A stretch of DNA of 13,286 nt from the NCBI GenBank assembly GCA_035762085.1, contig DASTPT010000119.1:1-13286 (forward strand). Reading direction: 5' to 3'. Both the position numbers and the translations under genes were made by a program. How positions within the stretch are numbered: position 1 is the first letter of the stretch; the number at the start of each line of letters is the position of its first letter. Shown one piece after another: positions 1 to 7,027 of this stretch. A model generated the notes under the pieces. That model made no database searches. It was not told the origin of the DNA and was given only the letters and a program-made list of their open reading frames with translations. This DNA is from HRBIN12 sp035762085 (lineage in GTDB: Bacteria > Actinomycetota > UBA4738 > HRBIN12).

Positions 1-940
1 GGAGCTCGTCGCGGAAGAAGCGGAAGAACCCCTCCTGGTCCGGACCGACCTGATGGAGGTAGACGTGGTCGAAGCCCGCATCGACGTACTCGCGGATCGC
101 GTTCACGTGGCGCTCGGGGTCCGGCCCGCAGACCACCTGCTCGGCGACGTCCTCCTCGGTCACGTCCGAGACCGCCTGCTCGAAGTGCCGGGGCAGCGGC
201 AGCTCCTGACTCAGCTCGCCGCTCACCGCGGCCGTCGGCCACCACTCGAACGCGGTCGCCCTGGCCGAGCTCTCGTCGGCCGCCCAGCACACCGTGAGCT
301 GCCCGTACCGCGGCTTGCCCTCGCCGCCGGCTGAGGCGAACGCGTCCATCACCTCGGCGTCGGGTGAGGTCGAGACCAGTCCTTCGGACAGACGTCCCGC
401 GGTCTCCGCAGCCCGAGGCCCGGCCGCGGCCACGAGGATCGGCGGCGGCTCCGACGGCAGCGTGTACAGGCGCGCGTCGACGACCCGGTAGTGCGCGCCC
501 AGGTGCTCGACGTCCTCGCCGCTCCACAGCTCGCGGATCACGGCGATCGCCTCCTCGAGCATGTCCAGACGCTCGGACGCCGAGGGCCAGCGCTCGCCGA
601 CGACGTGCTCGTTCAGCGCCTCGCCCGTGCCGAGCCCGAGCGAGAACCGACCGGGCATCATCGCGGCCGTCGTCGCGGCCGCTTGCGCGACGATGGCCGG
701 ATGGATCCGGATCAGCGGACAGGTGACGCCCGTGATCACCTCGATCCGCTCCGTGGACGCGGCGATCCCGCCGAGGACGCTCCACACGAACGGGCTCTGC
801 CCTTGCCGTGCGATCCAAGGATGGAAGTGGTCCGAGACGGAAACGAACGACATGCCGGCGCGCTCGGCCTCGGCGGCGTACCGCACGAGGTCGCGCGGCG
901 CATGCTCCTCCGACGACAACGCATACCCGATCCGAGCCAT
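1..940 (-). CDS. F420-dependent oxidoreductase, Fgd-like LLM family (3' end cut by the window edge)
   Basis: This is a luciferase-like TIM-barrel oxidoreductase that uses cofactor F420, most like the G6PDH-related actinobacterial group (TIGR03557 type). 313 codons are visible. It begins MARIGYALSSEEH and ends at the window edge, probably only a few residues short of the true C-terminus, since relatives are about 315-335 aa. Visible signatures are SDHFHPW at residues 36-42, where Asp37-His38 correspond to the Asp39-His40 pair of mycobacterial Fgd1, and GTGEALNE at 104-111, where Glu107 corresponds to Fgd1 Glu109. The N-terminal half reads like Fgd1 throughout (WSVLGGIAASTERIEV, HPAIVAQAAAT). 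The ATG at 940 is preceded by GGGAGG with 5 nt spacing. The gene is single, soluble and without a signal peptide, and diverges from the 1045-1422 gene. The true substrate (glucose-6-phosphate or another alcohol/aldehyde) cannot be assigned. Confidence 0.93.
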   Translation of the reverse strand, partial: MARIGYALSSEEHAPRDLVRYAAEAERAGMSFVSVSDHFHPWIARQGQSPFVWSVLGGIAASTERIEVITGVTCPLIRIHPAIVAQAAATTAAMMPGRFSLGLGTGEALNEHVVGERWPSASERLDMLEEAIAVIRELWSGEDVEHLGAHYRVVDARLYTLPSEPPPILVAAAGPRAAETAGRLSEGLVSTSPDAEVMDAFASAGGEGKPRYGQLTVCWAADESSARATAFEWWPTAAVSGELSQELPLPRHFEQAVSDVTEEDVAEQVVCGPDPERHVNAIREYVDAGFDHVYLHQVGPDQEGFFRFFRDEL

Positions 941-966
941 GAGCACCTCCCGCCTCCGGCCGCGTC

Positions 967-1034
967 GGTACCCGGTCGTCGCGGACCGGAAACGCCGCTG
1001 GGCACGTGTTCGGATCGAGCGCGAACCGGGTACC
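967..1034. promoter_or_regulatory. Perfect 10-bp inverted repeat in divergent promoter region
   Basis: GGTACCCGGT at 967-976 is the exact reverse complement of ACCGGGTACC at 1025-1034. The arms lie 48 bp apart in the 104-bp gap between the divergent starts at 940 and 1045. The right arm ends 10 bp before the 1045 start, and the left arm begins 26 bp upstream of the 940 start. The arrangement would suit two operator half-sites controlling both genes, or a long-loop hairpin. No convincing -35/-10 pair was seen for either gene, so a regulatory role is inference. Confidence 0.4.
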
Positions 1035-1044
1035 ACATCCGCCG

Positions 1045-1422
1045 ATGCCGATCGAACACGTCTGGCACCTGCGGAGCTCCGACGGCGGCAGCCAGGGTCT
1101 GGAGTTCCTCCGCGCGAAGATCGCGCCGGCCGACCGGGTGCTCGTCCACGCAGCGCCCGATCGCCTGGACGCCGAGGTCCTCGAGAACGGGAGCCGGCTC
1201 CTCGCCAGCGGGACGCAGCTGACCGCGACCGAGGACACACCGATGGCGCGTCTGCTGCTCGACGGCGTGCGGATCCTGCGCGAGGACGTATGGCCGACGG
1301 AGGACGACCTGGGATCGGTCGTGCTCCTGCCGGGCGGCGAGGCCGGGGTGCTGCGCGAGTGGTGGCACGCGCCCGATCGCAGCGCGTGGCGCTGGCAGCT
1401 CGAGCTCTCGAACCAGCGCTGA
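1045..1422 (+). CDS. Conserved-looking hypothetical protein, 125 aa
   Basis: I do not assign a function. The protein is small and soluble, with no signal peptide or membrane segment. It starts MPIEHVWHLRSSD and alternates predicted strands and helices. The C-terminal third is the most distinctive: VLLPGGEAGVLREWW at about residues 93-107, then a Trp-rich end (DRSAWRWQLEL, 111-121). This reads like a conserved domain rather than a random ORF. The ATG at 1045 is preferred over an in-frame ATG 39 bp upstream because the extra residues (MFGSSANRVPHPP) look non-coding and overlap the inverted repeat. There is no clear Shine-Dalgarno, so translation could be leaderless. It is convergent with the hldE-type gene, with 18 bp between the stops. 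Confidence 0.75.
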   Translation: MPIEHVWHLRSSDGGSQGLEFLRAKIAPADRVLVHAAPDRLDAEVLENGSRLLASGTQLTATEDTPMARLLLDGVRILREDVWPTEDDLGSVVLLPGGEAGVLREWWHAPDRSAWRWQLELSNQR

Positions 1423-1442
1423 CGCCCGGCGCCCCGAGCGCT
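1415..1442. terminator. Possible shared terminator between convergent genes
   Basis: AGCGCT occurs at 1415-1420 and again at 1437-1442. The hexamer is self-complementary, so the copies can pair as a 6-bp stem around a 16-nt GC-rich loop that contains a GGCGCC palindrome. The arms overlap or abut both stop codons (TGA 1420-1422 on plus, TAG 1441-1443 on minus). There is no T-tract, and the stem could occur by chance in DNA this rich in GC. Confidence 0.25.
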
Positions 1443-2919
1443 ACGCGACCGCGCCCTCCGCCGTCGCGCGGATCCTCGCGATGATCGACGACGTGGAGCG
1501 CTCGTCCACGTACGGCAGTATCCGCACCTCGCCGCCCAGGCCCCGGACCACCTCCGCCTCGGGCAGCATCTCGGCGGTGTAGTCGCCGCCCTTGACGAAG
1601 ACGTCGGGCCGGATGCGGCGGATCAGCTCGACGGGCGTGTCCTCGGGGAAGGGCACGACGACGTCGACGCACGAGAGCGCGGCCAGGACCTCGGCCCGAT
1701 CTTCGAGCCGCGTGACCGGGCGGTCCGGGCCCTTGAGCCGCCGGACGCTCGCGTCCGTGTTCAGCCCGACGACGAGGACGTCGCCGAGGTCCTTCGCCCG
1801 GTCGAGGTACGTGATGTGGCCGCGGTGGAGCAGGTCGAAGCACCCGTTCGTGAACACGATCCGGCGGCCGGCGGCGCGCTCGTGCGCGAGACGTTCCTCG
1901 AGCGCGTCGAGGTCGGCGACCTTCCCCACCGTCGCGACCCGGCGCCGCAGCTCCGAGATCGTGCACACCGAGGTCCCGTCCCGCTTCGTCACGACGGCGG
2001 CCGCCGCCGAGGCCAGGTCCACGACCGCCGATCCGGGCAGGCCGGCCGCGAGCGCCAGCGCGAGGCCCGCCACGAACGTATCGCCCGCCCCGGCGGCCCG
2101 GACGCTCGTCGTGGGCTCGGCGTAGCTGCGGTACGGGGGCGCGCCCCGCTCGAACAGGAGCGCCCCGGCGGCGTCGAGCGTGACGGCGACGGCGCGCGCG
2201 GCGAGCAGGTCGAGCAGGCGCTCGCCGTGCTCGAGGATCTGCTCGGCGCGGTCGCCGGGGCCGTCCACCTCCGGCAGGCCGAGCAGGTCGATCGCCTCGC
2301 GGTAGTTCGGCTTCACCACCGTGGGTCCGGTCGACCGCAGCCGCGCCAGGTCGCGCCCGTCCGCAACCAGGACCGTGTGCGCACCGCGCCGGTCCGGCGA
2401 CACCGCGTCGAGGACCGCCGGCGTCGCCACGCCGTAGCCATAGTCCGACACGACGACCGCGTCCGTCTCTGCGAGCGCCTCGGTCAGCGTCCGGACGAGC
2501 GCGCGCTCTGCGCTCGCTGACGAGGGATCCGTCGTGCCGGTGTCGCACCGGACGAGGAGCTGCCCGTCGGCCAGGATCCGCTGCTTGTGGAGCGTGCGAC
2601 GACCCGGGTCCGCGACGACACCGTCGGTCCCCACCCCGTGTTCGGCCAGGGCGTCGACGAGCGCCATGCCCTCGTCGTCGTCGCCGACCAGCCCCACGAC
2701 GCGGACCTGCGCGCCGAGCGCGGCCGCGTTCGCCGCCGTGTTCGCGGCGCCGCCGGGCGCGTCCGTGCACGCCGAGACGTCGAGCACCGGCACGGGCGCC
2801 TCCTGCGCAACCCGACGGGTCGAGCCCTGCAGGTAGGTGTCGAGCATCAGGTCGCCGACGACGACCACGTGGAGGTCCGGGAACCGGTCGATCGCTGCCC
2901 CGGGCGTGTGCGACGTCAC
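1441..2919 (-). CDS. hldE: Bifunctional D-glycero-beta-D-manno-heptose-7-phosphate kinase / heptose-1-phosphate adenylyltransferase
   Basis: HldE-type enzymes phosphorylate heptose-7-phosphate at O1 and, after the 7-phosphate is removed by GmhB, transfer AMP from ATP to give ADP-heptose. The 492 aa are close to the 477 aa of E. coli HldE. Residues 1-330 are a PfkB/ribokinase-fold kinase, with VGDLMLDTY at 21-29, QEAPVPVL at 39-46, GGAANTAANAAALG at 56-69, and the anion-hole/base motif GAGDTF at 277-282 (Asp280). Residues 350-492 are a nucleotidyltransferase, with FTNGCFDLLHRGH at 356-368 (HxGH = HRGH 365-368) and ERSTSSII at 473-480 near the end. The GTG start has GAGAGG 8 nt upstream. It is the second gene after the glycosyltransferase, 34 bp away, presumably co-transcribed. 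GmhA, GmhB and HldD are not in the window. Confidence 0.93.
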   Translation of the reverse strand: MTSHTPGAAIDRFPDLHVVVVGDLMLDTYLQGSTRRVAQEAPVPVLDVSACTDAPGGAANTAANAAALGAQVRVVGLVGDDDEGMALVDALAEHGVGTDGVVADPGRRTLHKQRILADGQLLVRCDTGTTDPSSASAERALVRTLTEALAETDAVVVSDYGYGVATPAVLDAVSPDRRGAHTVLVADGRDLARLRSTGPTVVKPNYREAIDLLGLPEVDGPGDRAEQILEHGERLLDLLAARAVAVTLDAAGALLFERGAPPYRSYAEPTTSVRAAGAGDTFVAGLALALAAGLPGSAVVDLASAAAAVVTKRDGTSVCTISELRRRVATVGKVADLDALEERLAHERAAGRRIVFTNGCFDLLHRGHITYLDRAKDLGDVLVVGLNTDASVRRLKGPDRPVTRLEDRAEVLAALSCVDVVVPFPEDTPVELIRRIRPDVFVKGGDYTAEMLPEAEVVRGLGGEVRILPYVDERSTSSIIARIRATAEGAVA

Positions 2920-2953
2920 GGCGCGCGCCTCTCCCGGCGGCTCGGTCGCGACG

Positions 2954-3922
2954 TCACGCCGCGGCCCTCCCGCGAGGCCTGGCCGTGACGTCCGCGAGCG
3001 CCTGCTCCCAGTCCCGCACGAACCGCTCGATCGAGAAGCGCTCGATCGCCGTCCGCCTGGCGCCCTCGCTCAGCCGGGCGGCGAGATCGCGGTCCTCGAT
3101 CAGCTCACGCATGCGCTCGACGAGCGCATCGACGTCGTTGTCGAGGTACCCAGAGACGTCGTCCTGCACGACGCCCACCATCCCCGTGGTCGCGAGCCCC
3201 ACGATCGGCAGCCCGATCGCCATCGCCTCGCACACCGCGAGCCCCAGGCTCGTCCAGCGGATCGGGTTGAAGAAGAACCGGTACCGACGCTCGACCTTCG
3301 CGAGCTCGGGCATCGGCACCTCTCCCAGGCCCCCGAGCTCCTCCGAGAACATCCCGTACAGGTCGATCGGGACCTCGCGGCGCGCCTGCTCGAGGACGTC
3401 GGGCCCGACGCGGCGCTCGCGTCGGGCGATGCCGTTCACGACGCAGATCCCGCTCGGCAGCTCACCGCTCCACACGACCCCGGCCGGAACGCTGACGCCG
3501 TGCTCGATCACGACGGAGGGCGTCGAGCCCGAGTCCCACATCAGGCGGTTGAAGTGCGTCACGTGCACGAGCAGCACGTTCGGGTCGTCGACCGGATGTC
3601 GCGTCTCGGTCGGGCTGCGGCGCGGCGGGTCGTGCTCGATCGCGACCGACGGGAGCGCGCGCTGGGTCGGCGAGAGGAGCTGCCACCGGTCCTGGAGCCA
3701 GTTCGCGTGGCTCTGGTAGACGACCACGTCGACGTCCAGCTCGTGGACGTGCTCAGCCGAAACCTCGTGGAGGTTCGGCCCCCACGCCCGACCCGGCGGC
3801 AGCCCCACGTAACCCGGCGGACGACCCGGCCTCACCGGGACGAAGAACTCGTGACGGACGGACGACAGGTACTCGAGGTAGCTGCCGTGCACGTGCCACG
3901 TCAGGATCCGCAGTGGACGCAT
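2954..3922 (-). CDS. Glycosyltransferase, GT4/GT-B type, 322 aa
   Basis: This is a retaining GT-B glycosyltransferase, probably cytoplasmic and acting on a glycan precursor. The N-terminus RILTWHVHGSYLEYL is typical of short actinobacterial GT4-like enzymes. The C-terminal nucleotide-sugar domain has FFFNPIRWTSLGLAVCEAMA (about residues 216-235), where the Glu in CEAMA is the conserved donor-binding Glu, followed by GLPIVGLATTGM. A C-terminal helical tail follows. There is no signal peptide or TM segment. Since its partner makes ADP-heptose, heptosyl transfer is a reasonable guess, but neither donor nor acceptor can be read from the sequence. The ATG at 3922 was chosen; an in-frame GTG at 3928 is equally possible. 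Neither has a nearby Shine-Dalgarno: the only GGAGG lies 25 nt upstream inside a hairpin stem. Confidence 0.88.
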   Translation of the reverse strand: MRPLRILTWHVHGSYLEYLSSVRHEFFVPVRPGRPPGYVGLPPGRAWGPNLHEVSAEHVHELDVDVVVYQSHANWLQDRWQLLSPTQRALPSVAIEHDPPRRSPTETRHPVDDPNVLLVHVTHFNRLMWDSGSTPSVVIEHGVSVPAGVVWSGELPSGICVVNGIARRERRVGPDVLEQARREVPIDLYGMFSEELGGLGEVPMPELAKVERRYRFFFNPIRWTSLGLAVCEAMAIGLPIVGLATTGMVGVVQDDVSGYLDNDVDALVERMRELIEDRDLAARLSEGARRTAIERFSIERFVRDWEQALADVTARPRGRAAA

Positions 3923-3928
3923 CCGCAC

Positions 3929-3963
3929 CCGGGTGGCCCGGCACCCGCCTCCGAACGGAGGCG
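3929..3963 (-). promoter_or_regulatory. Two adjacent hairpins between ABC permease and glycosyltransferase genes
   Basis: CGCCTCCG (3946-3953) pairs with CGGAGGCG (3956-3963) around an AA loop. CCGGG (3929-3933) pairs with CCCGG (3937-3941) around a 3-nt loop. Both lie in the 79-bp gap after the permease stop (4002) and before the glycosyltransferase start (3922). Read on minus, the first hairpin buries the only GGAGG of the leader. This could be a GC-rich terminator for the exporter operon or a leader structure limiting glycosyltransferase translation. There is no T-tract. Confidence 0.4.
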
Positions 3964-4001
3964 TACCCTGCGCTCGGCGCCGCTACACGCGCTGTCGCCG
4001 C

Positions 4002-5600
4002 TCAGGCGTTGCCCACGTCGCGGCGCCGGAAGGCCGCAAGCCCCACCGCCGTCAGTCCGACGGCGACCAGCGACATCACGACGAGCGGAAGGACCCGCAG
4101 CTCCTGCCCTGGGAGCCGGGGCGTGTGCCCGAACGGCGAGAGGTCCATGACCCACTGCGGGAGCTCGAACAGCGGCCCGAGCTCCCCCACCAGCAGGAAT
4201 ATGACGAGCAGCACCCACGCCCCCGTCGCCGCCCTGGGCGACGTTCCCCAGATCGCGACGACGGCACCGATCATCACGAGGATCGCGGGCAGCTGGACGA
4301 GGGCCGCGGCGGCCACCCGGCCCACGTCCGCCGCGTCGCCGGTCTGCGCCGCGTACGCGACCCCTGAGACCAGCCCCGCGGTGAGCAGCAGCGCGATCGT
4401 GCCCGCCACGGCCATGAGGAGGTGGCTCCCGACCCAGGTCCGCCGCGGCGTCGAGGTGGCGAGGAGCAGCTCTGCGCGCTGCGAGGTCTCCTCGGACCGC
4501 AGGCGGAGCGCCACCGAGACCGCGTAGACGGCGGTGATCACCCCGACCATCCCGAACTCGGTGGCGAGGAACGCGTCGGTGAGCGCCTTCGTGCCGCCGA
4601 GCTTCGCGATGAACTCCCTTGCCTGCGGGCTCTCGAGGAAGCCGCCGATGTCGGTCGCCACGCTGCCGACGACCGCGCCCAGCAGGACGTAGCCGACCGC
4701 CCACGCGAGGAGCGCGCCCCGCTCGAGCCGCCACGCCAGGCCCGAGGTGCTCGACAGGTACGGGGCGGCCGAGGCGGCGCCCGGGCGGGCGGCCCACACC
4801 CCCGCCCCGAGGTCGCGTCGGGCCGCGATCGCGTACGCGGCCGCGCCGACGACGGCGGCGAACACGAGGAGCAGCAGGAGCACGCCCCATCGCTCGTGCG
4901 CGTAGGGCCGGACCTGCTGGCTCCACCCGATCGGCGACAGCCACGAGAGCCAGCCGGCCTCGTCCGCGCCCGTCGTGTCGCCGGCCGCGCGCAGCAGGTA
5001 CGCGAGGCCGAGGAACGCGGCCGAGATGCCGACCGCGGCTCGGCCGCCGGTGGTGAGCTGCGCGGCGAGCGCGCCGACCGCCGTGAAGGCGATGCCGGTC
5101 GCCGCCCACGCCAGCCCGAACGCCACCGAGCCCCGAGCGGGCAGGCCCGTGCTCGTGAGCCCCGCCGCGGCGAGGGCGCCGATCGCCAGGGTGGTGCCCG
5201 CAGCCGTGAGGACCGCGGCCGTGAGCGGCGCCGTGCGCCCGACCACCGTCGCGCTCACGAGCTCGAGCCGCCCGGACTCCTCCTCGGCCCGCGTGTGACG
5301 GACCACGAGCATGAAGGCTAGGACCGCGATCAGCGCGCCCCCGATGCCGCCCATCTTCATGATCGAGATCGCCCCGATCGTGGGCTCGTAGACGCGTCCG
5401 TAGAGCGCGACGAGCGCGGCGGTCCCGTTCACGGACCGCGCCGCCGTGACGCGCGAGTGGATCGTCGGGTACAGCTCGATCGAGGCGGCAGCGGCGTAGG
5501 TCACCATCAGCACGAAGACGGCGATCCACGCCGGCGCGAGGATCCGGTCCCGGCGCAGCGCCAGGCGCAGGAGCGACCCGGTCCCCGCGAGCGCGCTCAT
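4002..5600 (-). CDS. ABC-2 type exporter permease, duplicated 12-TM type
   Basis: This is the membrane subunit of an ABC exporter resembling the actinobacterial 'polyketide antibiotic exporter' permeases (COG3559 type, TnrB3-like). The 532 aa are strongly hydrophobic with about 12 likely membrane segments, twice the usual six for one ABC-2 subunit. The two halves carry matching cytoplasmic motifs: AEEESGRLELVSA at 105-117 and SEETSQRAELLLA at 369-381, then SPIGW near 222 and SPFGH near 488. This indicates an internal duplication, so one polypeptide may form the whole pore. The ATG at 5600 overlaps the ATPase stop (ATGA), giving translational coupling. The substrate is unknown: a drug, lipid or glycan intermediate are all possible. 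Confidence 0.9.
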   Translation of the reverse strand: MSALAGTGSLLRLALRRDRILAPAWIAVFVLMVTYAAAASIELYPTIHSRVTAARSVNGTAALVALYGRVYEPTIGAISIMKMGGIGGALIAVLAFMLVVRHTRAEEESGRLELVSATVVGRTAPLTAAVLTAAGTTLAIGALAAAGLTSTGLPARGSVAFGLAWAATGIAFTAVGALAAQLTTGGRAAVGISAAFLGLAYLLRAAGDTTGADEAGWLSWLSPIGWSQQVRPYAHERWGVLLLLLVFAAVVGAAAYAIAARRDLGAGVWAARPGAASAAPYLSSTSGLAWRLERGALLAWAVGYVLLGAVVGSVATDIGGFLESPQAREFIAKLGGTKALTDAFLATEFGMVGVITAVYAVSVALRLRSEETSQRAELLLATSTPRRTWVGSHLLMAVAGTIALLLTAGLVSGVAYAAQTGDAADVGRVAAAALVQLPAILVMIGAVVAIWGTSPRAATGAWVLLVIFLLVGELGPLFELPQWVMDLSPFGHTPRLPGQELRVLPLVVMSLVAVGLTAVGLAAFRRRDVGNA

Positions 5601-6511
5601 GGGACCGACGGCCCCTCGGACGGGTCGTCCGCGTAGTGCCGCAGGAACAGCTCCTCGAGGGTGGGGGGCTGGCTGACCAGGCTCCGGACCCCGATCGCGG
5701 TCAGGCGCTCGAGCACGCGCCCCACCTCCGCCGAGTCAACCTGACAGCGCACGACGGAGCCGTCGAGCTCGAGGCCGTGGACGCCGGGCATCTCGGCCAG
5801 GCCGGCCGGCGGGCCGGCGAGCTCGGCCGTGATCGACGTCCGCGTGAGGTGGCGGAGCTCATCCAGCGCGCCGGTCTCGACCGCACGCCCGTTGCGGATG
5901 ATCGTGATGCGGTCGCACAGCGCCTCGACCTCGGCCAGGATGTGGCTCGAGAGTAGGACGGTGCGGCCCGACGCCCGCTCGTCCTCGATGCAGTCGCGGA
6001 ACGCCTCGGCCATCAGCGGGTCCAGTCCGGACGTCGGCTCGTCGAGCAGGAGCAGCTCCACGTCCGACGCCAGCGCCGCGACGAGCGACACCTTCTGGCG
6101 GTTGCCCTTCGAGTACGTGCGCGCCTTCTTCGTGGGGTCGAGCTCGAAGCGCTCGAGCAGGGCCGCGCGGCGGCGCGGGTCCTCGCCGCCTCGGAGACGG
6201 CCGAGGAGGTCGATGATCTCGCCGCCCGTCAGGTTCGGCCACAGGCTGACCTCGCCCGGGACGTAGGCGAGCCGTCGGTGGAGCTGCACCCGTTCCTGCC
6301 ACGGGTCGGCGCCCAACAGGCGCGCGATCCCCGCGTCCGCCGCGATCGACCCGAGGAGGATCCGGATCGTCGTGGTCTTGCCCGCCCCGTTCGGACCGAC
6401 GAAGCCGTGCACCTCGCCCGTGCGGACCTCCAGGTCCAATCCGTCGAGCGCCCGGGTGTTGCCGAAGGACTTCTCGAGACCCGAGACCTGGATCGCGGTG
6501 GACGCCGACAT
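5597..6511 (-). CDS. ABC transporter ATP-binding protein, 304 aa
   Basis: This is the ATPase subunit driving the exporter whose permease follows. Walker A is GPNGAGKTTT at 39-48. The signature region is YSKGNRQK at 133-140, replacing canonical LSGGQ as is usual in this exporter group. Walker B is LLLLDEPTSGLDP at 153-165 and the switch histidine is His190 in LSSHILAE. The usual Q-loop glutamine is not obvious: the segment reads LAYVPGEVSLWPN (81-93). After about residue 225 there is a C-terminal accessory domain, as in DrrA-like drug exporters. The start is ATG at 6511 with GAGGGG just upstream; a 370-aa extension to 6709 crosses the divergent promoter region and is not believed. It diverges from the MmcQ-family gene. 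Confidence 0.92.
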   Translation of the reverse strand: MSASTAIQVSGLEKSFGNTRALDGLDLEVRTGEVHGFVGPNGAGKTTTIRILLGSIAADAGIARLLGADPWQERVQLHRRLAYVPGEVSLWPNLTGGEIIDLLGRLRGGEDPRRRAALLERFELDPTKKARTYSKGNRQKVSLVAALASDVELLLLDEPTSGLDPLMAEAFRDCIEDERASGRTVLLSSHILAEVEALCDRITIIRNGRAVETGALDELRHLTRTSITAELAGPPAGLAEMPGVHGLELDGSVVRCQVDSAEVGRVLERLTAIGVRSLVSQPPTLEELFLRHYADDPSEGPSVP

Positions 6512-6559
6512 CTCCCCTCGATGGTATGCCCGGCCGACCCCGGGTGACGGCACGTCGGT

Positions 6560-6588
6560 TTGACCGGCCCACGGACGGAGCGGATACT
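6560..6588 (+). promoter_or_regulatory. Sigma-70-type promoter for the MmcQ/YjbR-family gene
   Basis: TTGACC at 6560-6565 and GATACT at 6583-6588 are separated by exactly 17 bp. This is the clearest housekeeping-type promoter in the window. Transcription would start near 6595, leaving a leader of about 65 nt before the ATG at 6660. That leader contains a small hairpin, CCGGT (6602-6606) pairing with ACCGG (6610-6614). The promoter lies in the 148-bp divergent gap and points away from the ABC exporter operon. Confidence 0.6.
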
Positions 6589-6659
6589 CGCGACTCCCGT
6601 GCCGGTCGCACCGGACCTCCCGGTGGCCCGCCGTCCGGCCCCGCGATCGGCTCGACGAG

Positions 6660-7010
6660 ATGGTGACGATCGACGACGTGCGGGCGCTCGCACTGCGTCT
6701 GCCGCGCACGACGGAGACGCTCGTGCGCGACCGCGTGAAGTTCCGCGTCCGCCGGATCGTCTACCTCGCCTTCTCGCGCGACGAGACCGTGATGGGCTTC
6801 GCCTTCCCGAAGGAGGAGCGCGAGGCGCTCGTGCGCTCGGAGCCCGACAAGTTCCTCATCCCGAGCCAGGGCGACCTCCGATACCACTGGGTGCTCGTCC
6901 GCCTCGCCGCGATCGACCACGCCGAGATGCGCGAGCTCGTCCTCGACGCGTGGCGGATGGTCGTCCCGAGGTCGGTCGCGGCGGCGTTCGAGGAGCAGGA
7001 GCCTCCCTGA
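6660..7010 (+). CDS. MmcQ/YjbR family protein, 116 aa
   Basis: This is a small soluble protein of the MmcQ/YjbR family (PF04237), often labelled DNA-binding although the biochemical role of most members is not established. Features are the N-terminal helix MVTIDDVRALALRLPRTTET, a central strand-rich core with VKFRVRRIVYLAFSRDETVMGFAF (cut here by position: 26-49), and a C-terminal helix with LVLDAWRMVVPRSVAAAFEE. The length fits the family (about 110-120 aa). The ATG at 6660 is preceded only by a weak GACGAG. It has its own strong promoter and stands alone, convergent with the alpha/beta hydrolase gene, with 8 bp between the stop codons. Confidence 0.85.
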   Translation: MVTIDDVRALALRLPRTTETLVRDRVKFRVRRIVYLAFSRDETVMGFAFPKEEREALVRSEPDKFLIPSQGDLRYHWVLVRLAAIDHAEMRELVLDAWRMVVPRSVAAAFEEQEPP

Positions 7011-7027
7011 CCGTCCCGTCAGGCTCC
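6998..7027. terminator. Bidirectional hairpin at convergent gene ends
   Basis: CCTGAC (7006-7011) pairs with GTCAGG (7018-7023) around a 6-nt loop. An alternative outer stem pairs GGAGCCT (6998-7004) with AGGCTCC (7021-7027). The inner stem contains both stop codons, TGA of the plus gene and TGA of the minus gene, base-paired to each other. The position fits a shared terminator, though no T-tract follows on either strand. Confidence 0.45.

Noticed and set aside
3901..5529. A 542-codon minus-strand frame over the ABC permease
   Set aside because: It is the same stretch as the permease in another frame, Arg/Gly-rich and without hydrophobic segments, whereas the accepted frame has 12 clear membrane segments.
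6512..6709. N-terminal extension of the ABC ATPase
   Set aside because: It would place 66 low-complexity residues across the divergent promoter; the ABC domain begins directly after the ATG at 6511.
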